In this document: in pieces, positions 8,766 through 18,463 of the stretch
How the letters are laid out: every line of letters begins with the position of its first letter
Position numbering within the stretch: the first letter of the stretch is position 1
Source: Deltaproteobacteria bacterium IMCC39146
Lineage (GTDB): Bacteria > Desulfobacterota > Desulfuromonadia > Desulfuromonadales > BM103
Direction: 5' to 3'
Assembly (NCBI GenBank): GCA_030005635.1
Contig: JARUHP010000003.1
Location: 62,001 to 126,000, forward strand
Length of the DNA: 64,000 nt
The notes under the pieces: model-generated
Seen by the model: only the letters and a program-made list of their open reading frames with translations
Told to the model about the DNA's origin: nothing
The model's database searches: none
Program-made: the position numbers and the translations under genes

Positions 8766-10238
8766 ATGTCTTTGCGTGTTTACAATACATTGTCAGGTAA
8801 AAAAGAAGAATTCCAGCCACTTGTGCCTAATAAAGTGGGGATGTATGTCTGTGGAGTGACCGTCTACGATTACTGTCATATCGGTCACGCCAGAGCCAAC
8901 ATCGTTTTCGATATCGTTTACCGTTATCTGCAGTACAGCAATTATGATGTGACCTACGTTCGTAACTACACGGACGTTGACGATAAAATTATTGCCCGTG
9001 CCAATGAGCGCGGCATTACCAGCCAGGCGCTTTCGGAAGAGTTTATCGAGGCCTTTGATGAAGATATGGCCGCCCTGGGTTTGCGCAAGCCGACCCATGA
9101 GCCTAAGGCGACCGAGCATATAGCTCAGATCATCACTTTGGTTCAAGGCCTGATCGCCAAGGGTATGGCCTACGAGTCGGCCGGTGATGTTTATTACAGT
9201 GTCGACAAGTTTCCCTCCTACCTGAAACTTTCCAAGCGCAATATGGAAGAGATGCAGGCCGGGGCCCGGATTGCTCCGGGTGAGTTGAAGCGTAATCCGA
9301 TGGATTTTGCGCTCTGGAAGACGGCCAAGCCCGGTGAGCCGAGTTGGCAATCGCCCTGGGGAGCCGGTCGACCCGGGTGGCATATCGAATGTTCAGCTAT
9401 GAGCTCGGCTCTGCTCGGCGAGACTTTTGACATTCACGGCGGTGGCCGCGACCTGATCTTCCCACATCACGAGAATGAGATTGCCCAGTCAGAGGGCGCC
9501 TCAGGCAAGCCCTTTGTTAAATACTGGCTGCACAACGGTTTTGTCAATATCAACCAGGAGAAGATGAGCAAGTCGCTCGGCAATTTTTTCACGATTCGCG
9601 ATATTCTGAAAAGCTATGATGCCGAGGTGGTCAGGTTCTTTAATCTGACCGCTCATTACCGCTCGCCGATCGATTTCTCTGATCAGAATCTCGAGGAATC
9701 ACGCATTGGCCTGACCCGTTTTTATGAAGCGCTGGCACAGCTCGACAAAGCTCTGGCCAAGGCTGATAAGGGAGCACCGCAAGGAGCTGTTCCGGAAGCC
9801 CTGGCAGAACCTGTCGCGCGGTTGACTCAGCTCGAAGAGCGTTTCCGCACAGCTATGGATGATGATTTCAATACCGCTCTGGCGATTGGCCACATGTTTG
9901 ACGCCGTGCGCGCGACCAATCGCATTCTGGCTGAAGCAAGCAACCTGCCGGGTTGTTTGCAGAAAATCCTCAGCCAAGGTCGTGACGATCTGTTGCGTCT
10001 CGGTGAAGTGCTCGGCCTGTTCATTTCTGAGCCTTCTGCCTGGCTGGCGCGGAGCGCCGAGGTAGGTCTGTCGAAATCCGGTTTGAGCGCCGAAGAAATC
10101 GAAAGCTTGATCGTGGAACGACGTGACGCGCGGGCGAATAAGGATTTTGCCCGGTCAGACCAGATTCGAGATGAACTGGCAGCGAAGGGAGTGCAGCTGC
10201 TCGATGGTGCAGATGGTACGACCTGGAAAATGAAATAA
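8766..10238 (+). CDS. cysS: Cysteinyl-tRNA synthetase
   Basis: Class I synthetase that charges tRNA(Cys). The zinc-site start [10 protein letters not shown] is present, the HIGH signature appears as [12 protein letters not shown], and KMSKS appears as [11 protein letters not shown]. The helical C-terminal domain ends normally at 490 residues. GGAGAAG at about 8753 supports the ATG at 8766. A 6-bp hairpin (CACTCT/AGAGTG, 8726-8743) lies between cheB and this gene, but it has no run of T. It is followed by a CheY-like gene after 28 bases. Confidence 0.97.
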   Translation: MSLRVYNTLSGKKEEFQPLVPNKVGMYVCGVTVYDYCHIGHARANIVFDIVYRYLQYSNYDVTYVRNYTDVDDKIIARANERGITSQALSEEFIEAFDEDMAALGLRKPTHEPKATEHIAQIITLVQGLIAKGMAYESAGDVYYSVDKFPSYLKLSKRNMEEMQAGARIAPGELKRNPMDFALWKTAKPGEPSWQSPWGAGRPGWHIECSAMSSALLGETFDIHGGGRDLIFPHHENEIAQSEGASGKPFVKYWLHNGFVNINQEKMSKSLGNFFTIRDILKSYDAEVVRFFNLTAHYRSPIDFSDQNLEESRIGLTRFYEALAQLDKALAKADKGAPQGAVPEALAEPVARLTQLEERFRTAMDDDFNTALAIGHMFDAVRATNRILAEASNLPGCLQKILSQGRDDLLRLGEVLGLFISEPSAWLARSAEVGLSKSGLSAEEIESLIVERRDARANKDFARSDQIRDELAAKGVQLLDGADGTTWKMK

Positions 10239-10266
10239 TTGCAAATTTTATGCATTGGAGTGTTTT

Positions 10267-10635
10267 ATGGCAAAGAAGATAATGATCATCGATGATTCAC
10301 CGTCGGTTCTGGCGATTCTCGATGATATGCTGGTTGATCTCGGTTACGAAGTAACTACGGCTGACAATGGTCAGCAGGGTTGCGTGTTTCTTGAAACCAA
10401 CCGCTATGATCTGATCATTACTGATCTGACCATGCCGGTTATGGATGGCATCACCTTTGTGCAAGCCGCAAAAAAGATGCCTAACTGTAAATTTGTGCCG
10501 ATTGTCATGCTCTCCTCGGAAGAGGATGAGGCGAAAATCGCTGAAGCCAAGCAGGTCGGTATCTCCACGTTTTTGCGTAAGCCGGTTAAAGAGATGCAGT
10601 TAAAGACCATTCTCCAGGTCGTTCTCGGCTCCTGA
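10267..10635 (+). CDS. Single-domain response regulator (CheY-like)
   Basis: A 122-residue stand-alone receiver. The acidic pair is in IIDDSPS, the phosphoacceptor is Asp53 in IITDLTMPVMDG, the switch Ser/Thr is in VMLSSEED, and the conserved Lys is in FLRKPVKE. The ATG at 10267 is preceded by GGAG at 10256-10259. It could be the diffusible output of the chemosensory array 3 kb upstream, but cysS lies between them, so that link is only an inference. Confidence 0.9.
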   Translation: MAKKIMIIDDSPSVLAILDDMLVDLGYEVTTADNGQQGCVFLETNRYDLIITDLTMPVMDGITFVQAAKKMPNCKFVPIVMLSSEEDEAKIAEAKQVGISTFLRKPVKEMQLKTILQVVLGS

Positions 10636-10669
10636 TTAATTCTGGGCAAAGCGCTTTCGGTCTTAGAGT

Positions 10670-12664
10670 ATGGCCAAATTTGTTTTAAAGACCGATTATA
10701 CGCCTCAGGGCGATCAGCCACAAGCGATCGAAGAGCTGATTGCCGGGGTTCGCCGTGGTGACCGGCACCAGGTGCTGCTCGGTGTTACCGGTTCTGGTAA
10801 AACTTTCACCATGGCTAATGTCGTCATGGCCGTGCAACGACCCACGCTGGTGTTGGCACCGAACAAGACCTTGGCCGCCCAGCTCTATAGCGAGTTTAAA
10901 GAACTTTTCCCCGACAACGCCGTTGAATATTTCGTCTCCTACTACGACTATTACCAGCCCGAAGCCTACGTCCCCTCCACTGACACTTTTATTGAAAAAG
11001 ACTCCTCGATCAATGAAGAGATCGACAAGCTGCGCCACAGTGCGACGCGCAGCCTGCTGACCCGGCGCGATGTATTAATCGTCGCTTCGGTTTCCTGTAT
11101 CTACGGTCTGGGTTCGCCGGAGGCGTATCACGGCCTTCTGATTCGTCTTGATAAGGGCATGGCGCTTGATCGTAACCAGCTGCTGCGTCGTCTGATCGAT
11201 ATCCAATACACTCGCAACGATATCGATTTCCACCGCGGCACCTTTCGCGTTCGCGGTGATACGGTGGAAGTCTTCCCTGCCTACGAAGAAGACCGCGCTC
11301 TGCGTATCGAGTTTTTTGGTGACGAGATAGAAACGATCAGTGAAATTGATCCCTTGCGAGGCAAGGTCATTGATCGGCTGCCGTCGACAGCCATCTTCCC
11401 CGCCAGCCATTACGTCGCCACCAAACCGACTCTGGATCAGGCTATTCGTGAGATCCAGGAGGAACTGCGTGAGCGGATTCAGTTTTTGCGTGGACAAAAC
11501 CGACTGATTGAAGCTCAGCGGATTGAGCAGCGCACCCTTTTTGATATAGAGATGATGGAGGAAATGGGCTTTTGCCAGGGGATTGAGAACTATTCGCGTT
11601 ATCTGGATCGTCGTCCTGAGGGGTCACCGCCTGCGACCCTTTTTGATTATTTCCCCGACGATGCGTTGCTTTTTATCGATGAAAGCCATGTCACCGTATC
11701 TCAGATCGGTGGCATGTATCGCGGCGACCGCAGCCGTAAAGGTACTCTGGTTGAGTATGGCTTTCGCCTGCCCTCTGCGCTGGATAACCGGCCCCTGACG
11801 TTTGATGAGTTCAGCGACAAGGGGATTCCGACCGTCTATGCTTCAGCAACTCCCGGTGATTATGAACTGACTCAAGCCGCTGGCGTGGTCGTAGAGCAGA
11901 TTGTTCGTCCCACCGGCCTGGTCGACCCTCCGATCGAGATCCGGCCTGCCATCAGTCAGGTGGATGATTTACTTCTCCAGCTTCGCCAGGTTGTTGCAGC
12001 AAAGGGCCGGGTTCTGGTCACGACGCTGACCAAACGTATGGCAGAGGACCTGAGCGGTTATCTTGATGAAGTCGGTATCCGCTGCCGCTACCTGCATTCC
12101 GATATCGACACCGTTGAGCGTATTCGGATTATTCGTGATCTGCGCCAGGGCGTCTTCGATGTCCTGGTTGGCATCAATCTATTGCGGGAAGGGCTGGATA
12201 TCCCGGAGGTTGAGCTGGTTGCTATCCTTGACGCCGACAAGGAGGGCTTCTTGCGCAGCACTCGTTCCCTGATCCAGACCTGTGGTCGTGCCGCTCGCAA
12301 CGTCGACGGGCGAGTGATCATGTACGCAGACAAGGTCACCCGTTCCATGCAGGCCTGCCTCGATGAGACCGATAGACGCCGAACGACCCAGTTGCTTTAC
12401 AACGAAGAACACGGCATCACTCCGGAGACGGTTCGCAAATCCTTCCGTTCAATCCTTGATCTTCTTTCTTCGGAGGTCACGCCGGAAAGTTTAGCCGCCG
12501 AAGCTCTTGCCGAGTATGGTTCTCAGGCAGAATTGAGTGCAGAGATAAAACGTTTGCGGGCAGAGATGCTTCAGGCCGCCGCGAATCTTGAATTTGAAAA
12601 GGCGGCAGAACTCCGCGACCGGGTTCTGCTTCTAGAGAAACAGGATCTGGCTCTGCGTGGTTAA
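10670..12664 (+). CDS. uvrB: Excinuclease ABC subunit B
   Basis: Damage-verifying helicase-like subunit of nucleotide excision repair. Walker A is in GVTGSGKTF, the beta-hairpin region is [18 protein letters not shown], the DEAD-like box is FIDESHV, motif VI is QTCGRAARN, and the C-terminal UVR motif ([22 protein letters not shown]) contacts UvrA/UvrC. Length 664 is standard. The next gene is convergent, with only 34 bases between. Confidence 0.97.
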   Translation: MAKFVLKTDYTPQGDQPQAIEELIAGVRRGDRHQVLLGVTGSGKTFTMANVVMAVQRPTLVLAPNKTLAAQLYSEFKELFPDNAVEYFVSYYDYYQPEAYVPSTDTFIEKDSSINEEIDKLRHSATRSLLTRRDVLIVASVSCIYGLGSPEAYHGLLIRLDKGMALDRNQLLRRLIDIQYTRNDIDFHRGTFRVRGDTVEVFPAYEEDRALRIEFFGDEIETISEIDPLRGKVIDRLPSTAIFPASHYVATKPTLDQAIREIQEELRERIQFLRGQNRLIEAQRIEQRTLFDIEMMEEMGFCQGIENYSRYLDRRPEGSPPATLFDYFPDDALLFIDESHVTVSQIGGMYRGDRSRKGTLVEYGFRLPSALDNRPLTFDEFSDKGIPTVYASATPGDYELTQAAGVVVEQIVRPTGLVDPPIEIRPAISQVDDLLLQLRQVVAAKGRVLVTTLTKRMAEDLSGYLDEVGIRCRYLHSDIDTVERIRIIRDLRQGVFDVLVGINLLREGLDIPEVELVAILDADKEGFLRSTRSLIQTCGRAARNVDGRVIMYADKVTRSMQACLDETDRRRTTQLLYNEEHGITPETVRKSFRSILDLLSSEVTPESLAAEALAEYGSQAELSAEIKRLRAEMLQAAANLEFEKAAELRDRVLLLEKQDLALRG

Positions 12665-12698
12665 GATGTGCTTGCTTGACCTGCGGTAATAAGTGGCG

Positions 12699-13055
12699 TC
12701 ACGAAGGCATGGGGCGATTTTCGCTCAGGTAGACCCAGCCTTTGATTATGCGGTAGATCATCCAAATCGAGATCGCCAATAGAATGACCCAACCCACCAG
12801 AAAAATCACGGTCACGCCGCCGATTACCATCCAGACCAGCGAGTACCAGAAGGTTTTCGTCTGCCAGCGGAAGTGGCTTTCGAGCCAGCTCCCTTTAACA
12901 TCGTCCATACGGACATAGTTGATGATGACTCCGGCAAACAGGGTGAGGCTGCCGGTAAACAGGCTGGCGGCCTGCAGCGCGTAGACGAGCATGGCCAGCT
13001 TGCGCAGGCTCTCCTCTGTTGGCAAAGAGGCAGTGGTCTGCCAGTTCTCCTGCAT
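12699..13055 (-). CDS. DUF4870-like small membrane protein
   Basis: A 118-residue membrane protein of unknown function with about three to four hydrophobic segments (for example LFTGSLTLFAGVIINYV and WMVIGGVTVIFLVGWVILLAI). The pattern of a short soluble start, VRMDDVKGSWLESHFRWQT between helices and a final WVYLSENRPMP resembles the DUF4870 family. The start at 13055 is chosen because GGAGGG lies 5 bases upstream; a longer in-frame start at 13094 would overlap the upstream lipoprotein gene. It is the last gene of a three-gene envelope operon. Confidence 0.75.
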   Translation of the reverse strand: MQENWQTTASLPTEESLRKLAMLVYALQAASLFTGSLTLFAGVIINYVRMDDVKGSWLESHFRWQTKTFWYSLVWMVIGGVTVIFLVGWVILLAISIWMIYRIIKGWVYLSENRPMPS

Positions 13056-13068
13056 GCGACCCTCCGGG

Positions 13069-13644
13069 CTACTTGCTACCCATCTGTTTAACAAGGTATT
13101 TAACGGTGTTCGGGATTACATCCTGGAACATGTCCTGTGCGGAAACTTCGATCACAATTGTCTGATCATCGTCCAGGTCGAGAAATTCCAGGCGGTAATG
13201 GACGGTCATAACGACTCCCTTGGCTGGAGCAGCGGTCATTTTTCGGGACAGGATGGTGCCGCTCATGATTATGTCAGGGGCCTTTTGCAGGCCAAGGGCT
13301 TGCTGGGCATCTGCAGGTGTGCGGCTTTTGAACTGCGCGGCTCCGGGTAGCTTTTCAGGGAACCTGGTGTCGACGTCAAGTTCTGCCGAGAAGAGGCCGA
13401 ATTGATTGAAGGCGCTGGCGAAGGCTGCCGCTTCTTCGCCGCGGCAGATGTAAAAGGCCTGATCCGTTTTGTCAAAAGGGCCAAGCACTGCAACCTGGCT
13501 ACCCAGGGGTAAGGCTGAAAAGTCTCCCTGAACAACCTTGAAGTCCTTGATGCCGTTGCTGGCCACCATCATGCCACCGATCATGGGCCCGCAGGCACTG
13601 AGGAAAAGCAGGCAAAGTCCGGCCCAGAAAACTTTTGTTTTCAT
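13069..13644 (-). CDS. Predicted outer-envelope lipoprotein, unknown function
   Basis: 191 residues starting MKTKVFWAGLCLLFLSACG, a clear lipoprotein signal with the lipobox Cys at about residue 18. The mature part has no motif I can name. It contains a beta-rich region around QVAVLGPFDK and a C-terminal EVSAQDMFQDVIPN helix. The start is supported by AAGGAG at a 7-base spacing. It sits one base after the two-heme lipoprotein stop codon, so the two are surely co-transcribed. Confidence 0.7.
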   Translation of the reverse strand: MKTKVFWAGLCLLFLSACGPMIGGMMVASNGIKDFKVVQGDFSALPLGSQVAVLGPFDKTDQAFYICRGEEAAAFASAFNQFGLFSAELDVDTRFPEKLPGAAQFKSRTPADAQQALGLQKAPDIIMSGTILSRKMTAAPAKGVVMTVHYRLEFLDLDDDQTIVIEVSAQDMFQDVIPNTVKYLVKQMGSK

Positions 13645-13645
13645 G

Positions 13646-13873
13646 TTAGTCTCCTTGTACAATACGGTGGCATCTTAAACAGTTATCGGTCGACTTATGT
13701 TTACTGCTAATCTCGGCAATGGAGTGGCAACCAATACAATCCTGGTTGGTCTGAGCCTGCTGGTGGGCCTCAGTGTTGGTCCGGTGAGGAGAGAATGGCG
13801 CCATACGTGTCACGCAGGCGGTCAATATTAATGCCAGGCAAAGCACCATGCTGGCGAGCAGAATTTTTTTCAT
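13646..13873 (-). CDS. Two-heme c-type cytochrome lipoprotein
   Basis: A 75-residue secreted protein. The signal MKKILLASMVLCLALILTAC ends in a lipobox, and two haem c motifs follow: CIGCH and CLRCH. Extra His residues (for example HKSTD) could serve as distal ligands. It is probably anchored to a membrane facing the periplasm and passes electrons. It is the first gene of a minus-strand operon with a second lipoprotein and a membrane protein. Confidence 0.8.
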   Translation of the reverse strand: MKKILLASMVLCLALILTACVTRMAPFSPHRTNTEAHQQAQTNQDCIGCHSIAEISSKHKSTDNCLRCHRIVQGD

Positions 13874-13900
13874 GAGAACCCACTATAATGGATTTTAAGG

Positions 13901-14497
13901 ATGTTGTTTAACCCGTATAAACTAACAATCTATCAGGGTTTCCACAATAGGGAAGAGTTGAAAAGATATTTCTGTTCAACAGGTTCTCTGCTGTCCTTGT
14001 TGATTTTAATCTCAGCCCTTTTTCTCTTTTCCGGCTGCGCTGAAAAAGCTGAGCAGGTCTTTCCGCAAGCAACAGGCCGTTTGTCTGTTGAGATAGAAGG
14101 CTTTCGTTCTGACCGTGGCGAGGCCCTGGTCTCTTTGTTCTCCAGTCAAGATGGTTTTCCTGAGGATATGGAAAAAGCCTGGCAGGATCTGCATGTGAAA
14201 ATCAAAGAAGGTCGCGCACTGGCAGCCTTTACCGCGCTGCCTTATGGAACCTACGCGTTGGGGGTTCTTCACGATGAAGACATGAACGGGCAGATGGATA
14301 GTTCCTGGCTTGGTCAACCGCGAGAAGGCTTTGGTTTTTCCGGGCGACCTGAGTATAATTTCGGGCCACCTTCTTTTAACGATACGGCCTTCCTGATGGT
14401 TTCAAAGTCCAGGCAGATCGTTGTTTGGGTGAGGTACGAAACAGAACGACAGAACAAGCAGAACAAACTGCGTACTGATCAAAATGGCAAGCAATGA
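13901..14497 (+). CDS. DUF2141-family lipoprotein
   Basis: Secreted beta-sandwich protein. The region LPYGTYALGVLHDEDMNGQMD and the following GQPREGFGFSG are typical of DUF2141. The N-terminus contains a hydrophobic stretch ending LFLFSGCAEK, a lipobox. The ATG at 13901 has AAGG directly against it, which is poor spacing, and leaves a 30-residue basic leader before the hydrophobic segment. A TTG near 13958 (preceded by GGGAAGAG) would give a more usual lipoprotein signal. It is divergent from the two-heme lipoprotein gene. Confidence 0.72.
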   Translation: MLFNPYKLTIYQGFHNREELKRYFCSTGSLLSLLILISALFLFSGCAEKAEQVFPQATGRLSVEIEGFRSDRGEALVSLFSSQDGFPEDMEKAWQDLHVKIKEGRALAAFTALPYGTYALGVLHDEDMNGQMDSSWLGQPREGFGFSGRPEYNFGPPSFNDTAFLMVSKSRQIVVWVRYETERQNKQNKLRTDQNGKQ

Positions 14498-14510
14498 AGG
14501 GGAACTGAGC

Positions 14511-16349
14511 ATGGGGTATCGTAATCTGCAAGAGACCGTTGCCGCTCTGGAAAGAACGGCGCAGCTGAAACGTATAGATGTAGAAGTTGACCCGCATCTG
14601 GAAATTGGTGCCATCCAGCGTCGGGTTTATGCCGCCGGTGGTCCGGCTTTGCTCTTTACCCGTGTCAAAGGTTGTGACTTTCCGATGTTGGGTAACCTGT
14701 TTGGCACCCTTGAACGTGCACGCTACCTGTTTCGGGATACTCTGACAGCGATTGAGCGATTGGTGGATATTAAGGTCGATCCCGGAGTGGCTTTTCGTGA
14801 GCTCGGCACCTCGCTTGGTCTCGCTCGGCACGCCTGGCATCTTCTGCCGAAATCGACGACGAGTGGCCCTGCTCTGCAACATACGACAACGCTGTCACAG
14901 CTGCCGCAGCTGGTCTCCTGGCCTGACGATGGTGGCGCTTTTATTACTCTGCCGCAGGTTTACAGTGAGAACCCAGGTAAACGCGGTTGGCGTGGCTCCA
15001 ACCTCGGCATGTACCGTGTGCAACTCTCCGGGGGTGACTATGCGGAAGATGAAGCCGGTCTGCATTACCAGCTCCATCGCGGCATCGGAGTTCACCACGC
15101 GGCCGCTCTGGAACAGGGCCAACCGTTGCCGGTCAATGTTTTTGTCGGTGGCCCACCGAGCCTGAGCCTGGCTGCCGTTATGCCGTTGCCTGAAGGGATG
15201 CCTGAGTTGGCCTTTGCCGGTTTACTCGGTGGCCATCGTCTGCCGGTCGTAAAGACGCCCAACGGTTTGCTTGCTCCTGCAGAAGTCGATTTTTGCCTGT
15301 CGGGGTACATCCTCCCCGGCGAAACCCGACCGGAGGGACCTTTCGGCGACCATCTCGGTTATTACAGCCTGGCTCACGATTTCCCAGTGATGAAGGTTTC
15401 CCATGTCTTTCATCGCCCTGGCGCGATTTGGCCCTTTACGACCGTGGGGCGACCGCCTCAGGAGGATACTACTTTCGGAGCCTTGATCCATGAGATGACG
15501 GGAGCCGCTATTCCTGATCTGGTGCCGGGGGTTCGTGCTGTGCATGCTGTCGATGTCGCCGGCGTTCATCCCCTCTTGCTTGCCATCGGCAGCGAGCGTT
15601 ACCTGCCGTACGTGGAAAATTCCGAACCGCAGGAACTGCTCACTCAGGCCAACGCTTTGCTTGGCCAAGGACAGCTGTCGCTGGCCAAGTACCTGATGAT
15701 TGTTAACGAAGCCGACCAGCCGCAGCTCGATATTCACGATATCGATGCCTTCTTACAGTCCCTTCTGGCACGGATTGATTGGCGGCGGGATCTGCACTTT
15801 CAAACCCGCACGACGATCGATACCCTCGATTACTCAGGAGAGGGGCTGAATGCCGGTTCAAAGGTGGTAATGGCGGCTTCCGGACCGCTCCGTCGGGCAC
15901 TGCCAACGGCAATTCCCAGCAACTTACGTCTTCCTGCCGGCTTTTCCAAACCGCAGGTCGCTGTGCCGGGACTGTTGGTCGTACAGGGCGAGACCTGGCA
16001 GGGAGAACGCGGTGCTCCGGCCTTAGATCTGACTGCATTTTGCCGCTCTTACACACAAGTTGACGAGATCAATGATTTCCCGCTGTTGGTGATTGTCGAT
16101 GACTCCGAATTCTCTGCCCGTAATCTGCATAACCTGCTCTGGGTCGCCTTCACCCGTTCCGCTCCGGCGAGTGATATTGAAGGCATCGAGTCTTTTACCC
16201 GGGTTAAACACTGGGGTTGTCATGGCAGCCTGGTGATCGATGCCAGATGTAAAACATTCCATGCACCACCCCTGGAAGAAGACCCTGCCGTTGAAAGGCG
16301 CGTCGATGAACTCGGTGTTGCCGGTGGTGTCTTGCATGGTTTGATTTGA
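14511..16349 (+). CDS. ubiD: UbiD-family prenylated-FMN decarboxylase, probably menaquinone biosynthesis
   Basis: Decarboxylates aromatic or polyunsaturated acids using prenylated FMN. The family signatures ETRPEGPFGDHLGYY and the long REDTTFG-like segment PPQEDTTFGALIHEMTG are visible. At about 612 residues it is longer than E. coli UbiD (about 497) and closer in size to the SCO4490-type decarboxylase of the futalosine pathway, which makes menaquinone. I favour that role because the window is full of menaquinol-oxidising modules. The ATG at 14511 is preceded by AGGGG; an upstream ATG at 14484 overlaps the previous gene and lacks a ribosome site. Confidence 0.85.
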   Translation: MGYRNLQETVAALERTAQLKRIDVEVDPHLEIGAIQRRVYAAGGPALLFTRVKGCDFPMLGNLFGTLERARYLFRDTLTAIERLVDIKVDPGVAFRELGTSLGLARHAWHLLPKSTTSGPALQHTTTLSQLPQLVSWPDDGGAFITLPQVYSENPGKRGWRGSNLGMYRVQLSGGDYAEDEAGLHYQLHRGIGVHHAAALEQGQPLPVNVFVGGPPSLSLAAVMPLPEGMPELAFAGLLGGHRLPVVKTPNGLLAPAEVDFCLSGYILPGETRPEGPFGDHLGYYSLAHDFPVMKVSHVFHRPGAIWPFTTVGRPPQEDTTFGALIHEMTGAAIPDLVPGVRAVHAVDVAGVHPLLLAIGSERYLPYVENSEPQELLTQANALLGQGQLSLAKYLMIVNEADQPQLDIHDIDAFLQSLLARIDWRRDLHFQTRTTIDTLDYSGEGLNAGSKVVMAASGPLRRALPTAIPSNLRLPAGFSKPQVAVPGLLVVQGETWQGERGAPALDLTAFCRSYTQVDEINDFPLLVIVDDSEFSARNLHNLLWVAFTRSAPASDIEGIESFTRVKHWGCHGSLVIDARCKTFHAPPLEEDPAVERRVDELGVAGGVLHGLI

Positions 16350-16417
16350 AAATGAATTAGCTCTTTATACGAAGAGGTCATGATCTGCGTGTGCGTGGAG
16401 CACCAAGAATTATAAAG

Positions 16418-16457
16418 CAACCAGGGGCAGGCTCGATATCGAGCCTGCCCCTGGTTG
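16418..16457. terminator. Perfect 40-base palindrome between convergent genes
   Basis: Twenty bases followed by their exact reverse complement, centred at 16437/16438 on GAT|ATC, with GGGGCAGGC arms. It lies between the ends of ubiD (+) and the six-heme cytochrome gene (-). As RNA it would form a very stable hairpin on either strand, but neither side has a clean run of T, so it may be a structural terminator, an mRNA-stabilising hairpin or a protein site. Confidence 0.6.
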
Positions 16458-16473
16458 TTCCTGAGAGGTGTCT

Positions 16474-17937
16474 TTAGAGATCCTCTCCCTGCAGGGTTTT
16501 TAGGATTTTCGGGTCCTTCTCTTCGATGGCCAGCAGTGTGTGGCAGGTGTTGCAATCTGCTGAAATCGTTTTGCCGTCCGGGCTTTCGTGCATGTCGTCG
16601 TGGCAACGGAAGCAGCCGATGTCAAAGTCAGGTCCGTGACTGATGTGGTTGACATAGGTCCCCCAGGTTACCTTCATTTCAGGGAAAACGTTGTCGGAGT
16701 AGGCTTTGACAACTCCCTCGATCGCTTTTGCCAGTAACTCCGGTTTGTCAGCTATCAACTGTGGATACTTTTCCTTGTACCAAATGTTGAGACCTTCAGT
16801 GATAGATTGGCGTGCGGCTTCAGACGTTTCGTAGTCTACTGTGATCAAGTCAAGAGCTTGTTGTTTAATGTACGGAAGGTTTTGGGGAATGTCTCCTTCG
16901 GCAAGCTTGAGGTCGAGGGCATCGTCAGGTTGCAAGTAGATGTGTGATGGACGGTTATGGCAGTCGATGCAATCCATCTCACGCATGTTGGCCTCTGTTC
17001 CCGTTCCGGCAAGCTGTTCATCCGCGTCCGAGGTGCGGAATACGGTTGTCGTGCCATCCGCTTTGGTCAGGGTAACTTCCGGAATCACCATGCGGTTATG
17101 CTCGGTTGCCCGGTAGGTGATCTTGTTTTCCGGCGCAACGTGCCAGTGGATGCCGTGCGAGCTCTGTGCGCGATCTCCTGCGCTGCCTAACTTCATGAGT
17201 AGGATGTCGTGCACAGTCGTGTTCTGCTCGTCAGGAAGAAAGCGCTTTTTAACGTTCAGTTTGTCACCATGGAAGAGCTCGGGGCGATGGCATTCCTCGC
17301 AGGTGTCTCGTGCCGGACGCAGGCCATGGACGGGCGTTTGAATGGGGGTCGGGTAGGTTGCCGTGGCAACGGCAATCAGCTGGCGTGCACCAGAAATTTT
17401 CGATTTCACAAACCAGTCGGCACCAGAACCGATATGACATTCGACACAGGACACGCGAGAATGTGGTGAATTCTCGTAAGCGGTATATTCCGGTGCCATA
17501 ACCGTGTGGCAGAACTGGCCGCAGAACTGGGTTGACTCCATGTAATGGTAGGCCCGGTAGAGAAACATACTGAATACGGCAAAGTTCACTGACGTCAGCA
17601 GAACAATTAGAAAGACATTCCTGCGCAAGCGGCCGAACATGTCCGGCTCTGTGAAATATCTACGTAGGTATTGCAAGGTGAAGAGGTGAACGTCTCTTTC
17701 GCCGCGGAAAAAGAAGGCGCCAACAAAAATCATTGCCAGGCCACCCAGAAAGATTGGCCCCAGCGCCAGGTAAACGGCGGCTCCGAAGTAGGGGTTTTTT
17801 ATATGCCAGACGGTGTCAGCCAGCATGTACGACAGTAGAAAGGGTGTCGTGACGGTAACGATCATTCCACCGATAAGTGAAATACGGCTGCGACTGATGC
17901 CAAGGAAGAAGTCCTTGACCATGTCAAATTGACCCAT
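16474..17937 (-). CDS. Six-heme NapC/NirT-like membrane cytochrome c
   Basis: 487 residues. Hydrophobic segments near 15-40, 55-85 and about 120-140 anchor it, followed by a periplasmic haem domain. Six haem motifs can be read: CGQFCH (a CX3CH form), CVECH, CEECH, CIDCH, CFRCH and CNTCH. The first pair (TQFCGQFCHTVMAPEYTAYENSPHS) matches the quinol-side region of NapC/NrfH proteins, which pass electrons from menaquinol to periplasmic partners. The start at 17937 has AGGAG 6 bases upstream; the longer frame upstream has no such site. It is transcribed alone. Confidence 0.88.
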   Translation of the reverse strand: MGQFDMVKDFFLGISRSRISLIGGMIVTVTTPFLLSYMLADTVWHIKNPYFGAAVYLALGPIFLGGLAMIFVGAFFFRGERDVHLFTLQYLRRYFTEPDMFGRLRRNVFLIVLLTSVNFAVFSMFLYRAYHYMESTQFCGQFCHTVMAPEYTAYENSPHSRVSCVECHIGSGADWFVKSKISGARQLIAVATATYPTPIQTPVHGLRPARDTCEECHRPELFHGDKLNVKKRFLPDEQNTTVHDILLMKLGSAGDRAQSSHGIHWHVAPENKITYRATEHNRMVIPEVTLTKADGTTTVFRTSDADEQLAGTGTEANMREMDCIDCHNRPSHIYLQPDDALDLKLAEGDIPQNLPYIKQQALDLITVDYETSEAARQSITEGLNIWYKEKYPQLIADKPELLAKAIEGVVKAYSDNVFPEMKVTWGTYVNHISHGPDFDIGCFRCHDDMHESPDGKTISADCNTCHTLLAIEEKDPKILKTLQGEDL

Positions 17938-18134
17938 GGAAAGCTCCTGTTTCTTCAAGATTAGCGGTAAAAATGATTCTAACAAATCCGCTTGAATGGT
18001 AACAAAAGAGATTTGTATTAAATTAATAAAAAGTGTTAATTGGAGAGTTTTTATCAAAAGGCGTTAAAAAACACAAGAAAAAAGGCGGGGTTAGCGGTTT
18101 AATGTAATTGCATGAACTTATTTTAATTTATTTG

Positions 18135-18191
18135 TTGACATGAAAGCAATTTAACGTTAAAAGTTTAATTAAAAGTAAGGAGCAACGTTAA
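18135..18191 (+). promoter_or_regulatory. Promoter region with two AACGTTAA palindromes
   Basis: TTGACA at 18135-18140 with a TTAAAA -10 candidate at 18157-18162. The 8-base palindrome AACGTTAA occurs at 18153-18160, over the -10, and again at 18184-18191, 31 bases later (three helical turns). Similar GCGTTAA and ACGTTAA forms occur upstream of the neighbouring cytochrome genes (near 18061 and 24510). Possible operator for a regulator; purely inferred from sequence. Confidence 0.4.
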
Positions 18192-18214
18192 AACCCATTC
18201 GACAGGAGGTCGTC

Positions 18215-18361
18215 ATGAAAACTCAAATCAATTTTATGGATAGCGTAAAAAGTAGTTACATGGTCCTGATCATTGCCATGCTCGGCATCTTCGCTTTTAT
18301 CTCTGCTGTCTTGATCGCCTGGCCGGCGCTTGCTTACCTCGGCGCGAAGATGTTCAACTAG
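18215..18361 (+). CDS. 48-residue single-span membrane peptide
   Basis: Reads MKTQINFMDSVKSSYMVLII and continues as one long hydrophobic segment (residues about 15-43) to the end KMFN. An ideal ribosome site (AGGAGG) is placed 6-8 bases before the ATG, a promoter lies upstream and a strong terminator follows, so I regard it as a real gene. No family is recognised. It lies between a six-heme cytochrome and an NrfD operon and could be a small subunit of one of these complexes. Confidence 0.72.
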   Translation: MKTQINFMDSVKSSYMVLIIAMLGIFAFISAVLIAWPALAYLGAKMFN

Positions 18362-18402
18362 GAAAGCTGCAAAAAGAACGCTGGATAACTATTCCGGTAA
18401 GG

Positions 18403-18448
18403 AAAACGCAAAAGGCCGCCCCAAGTAGGGAGCGGCCTTTTGCGTTTT
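18403..18448. terminator. Bidirectional intrinsic terminator
   Basis: Arms AAAACGCAAAAGGCCGC and GCGGCCTTTTGCGTTTT flank a 12-base loop. The A-run and T-run make it work on both strands. It separates the 48-residue peptide gene (+) from the NrfD gene (-). Confidence 0.9.
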
Positions 18449-18463
18449 ATCTTAATGCCAGGC

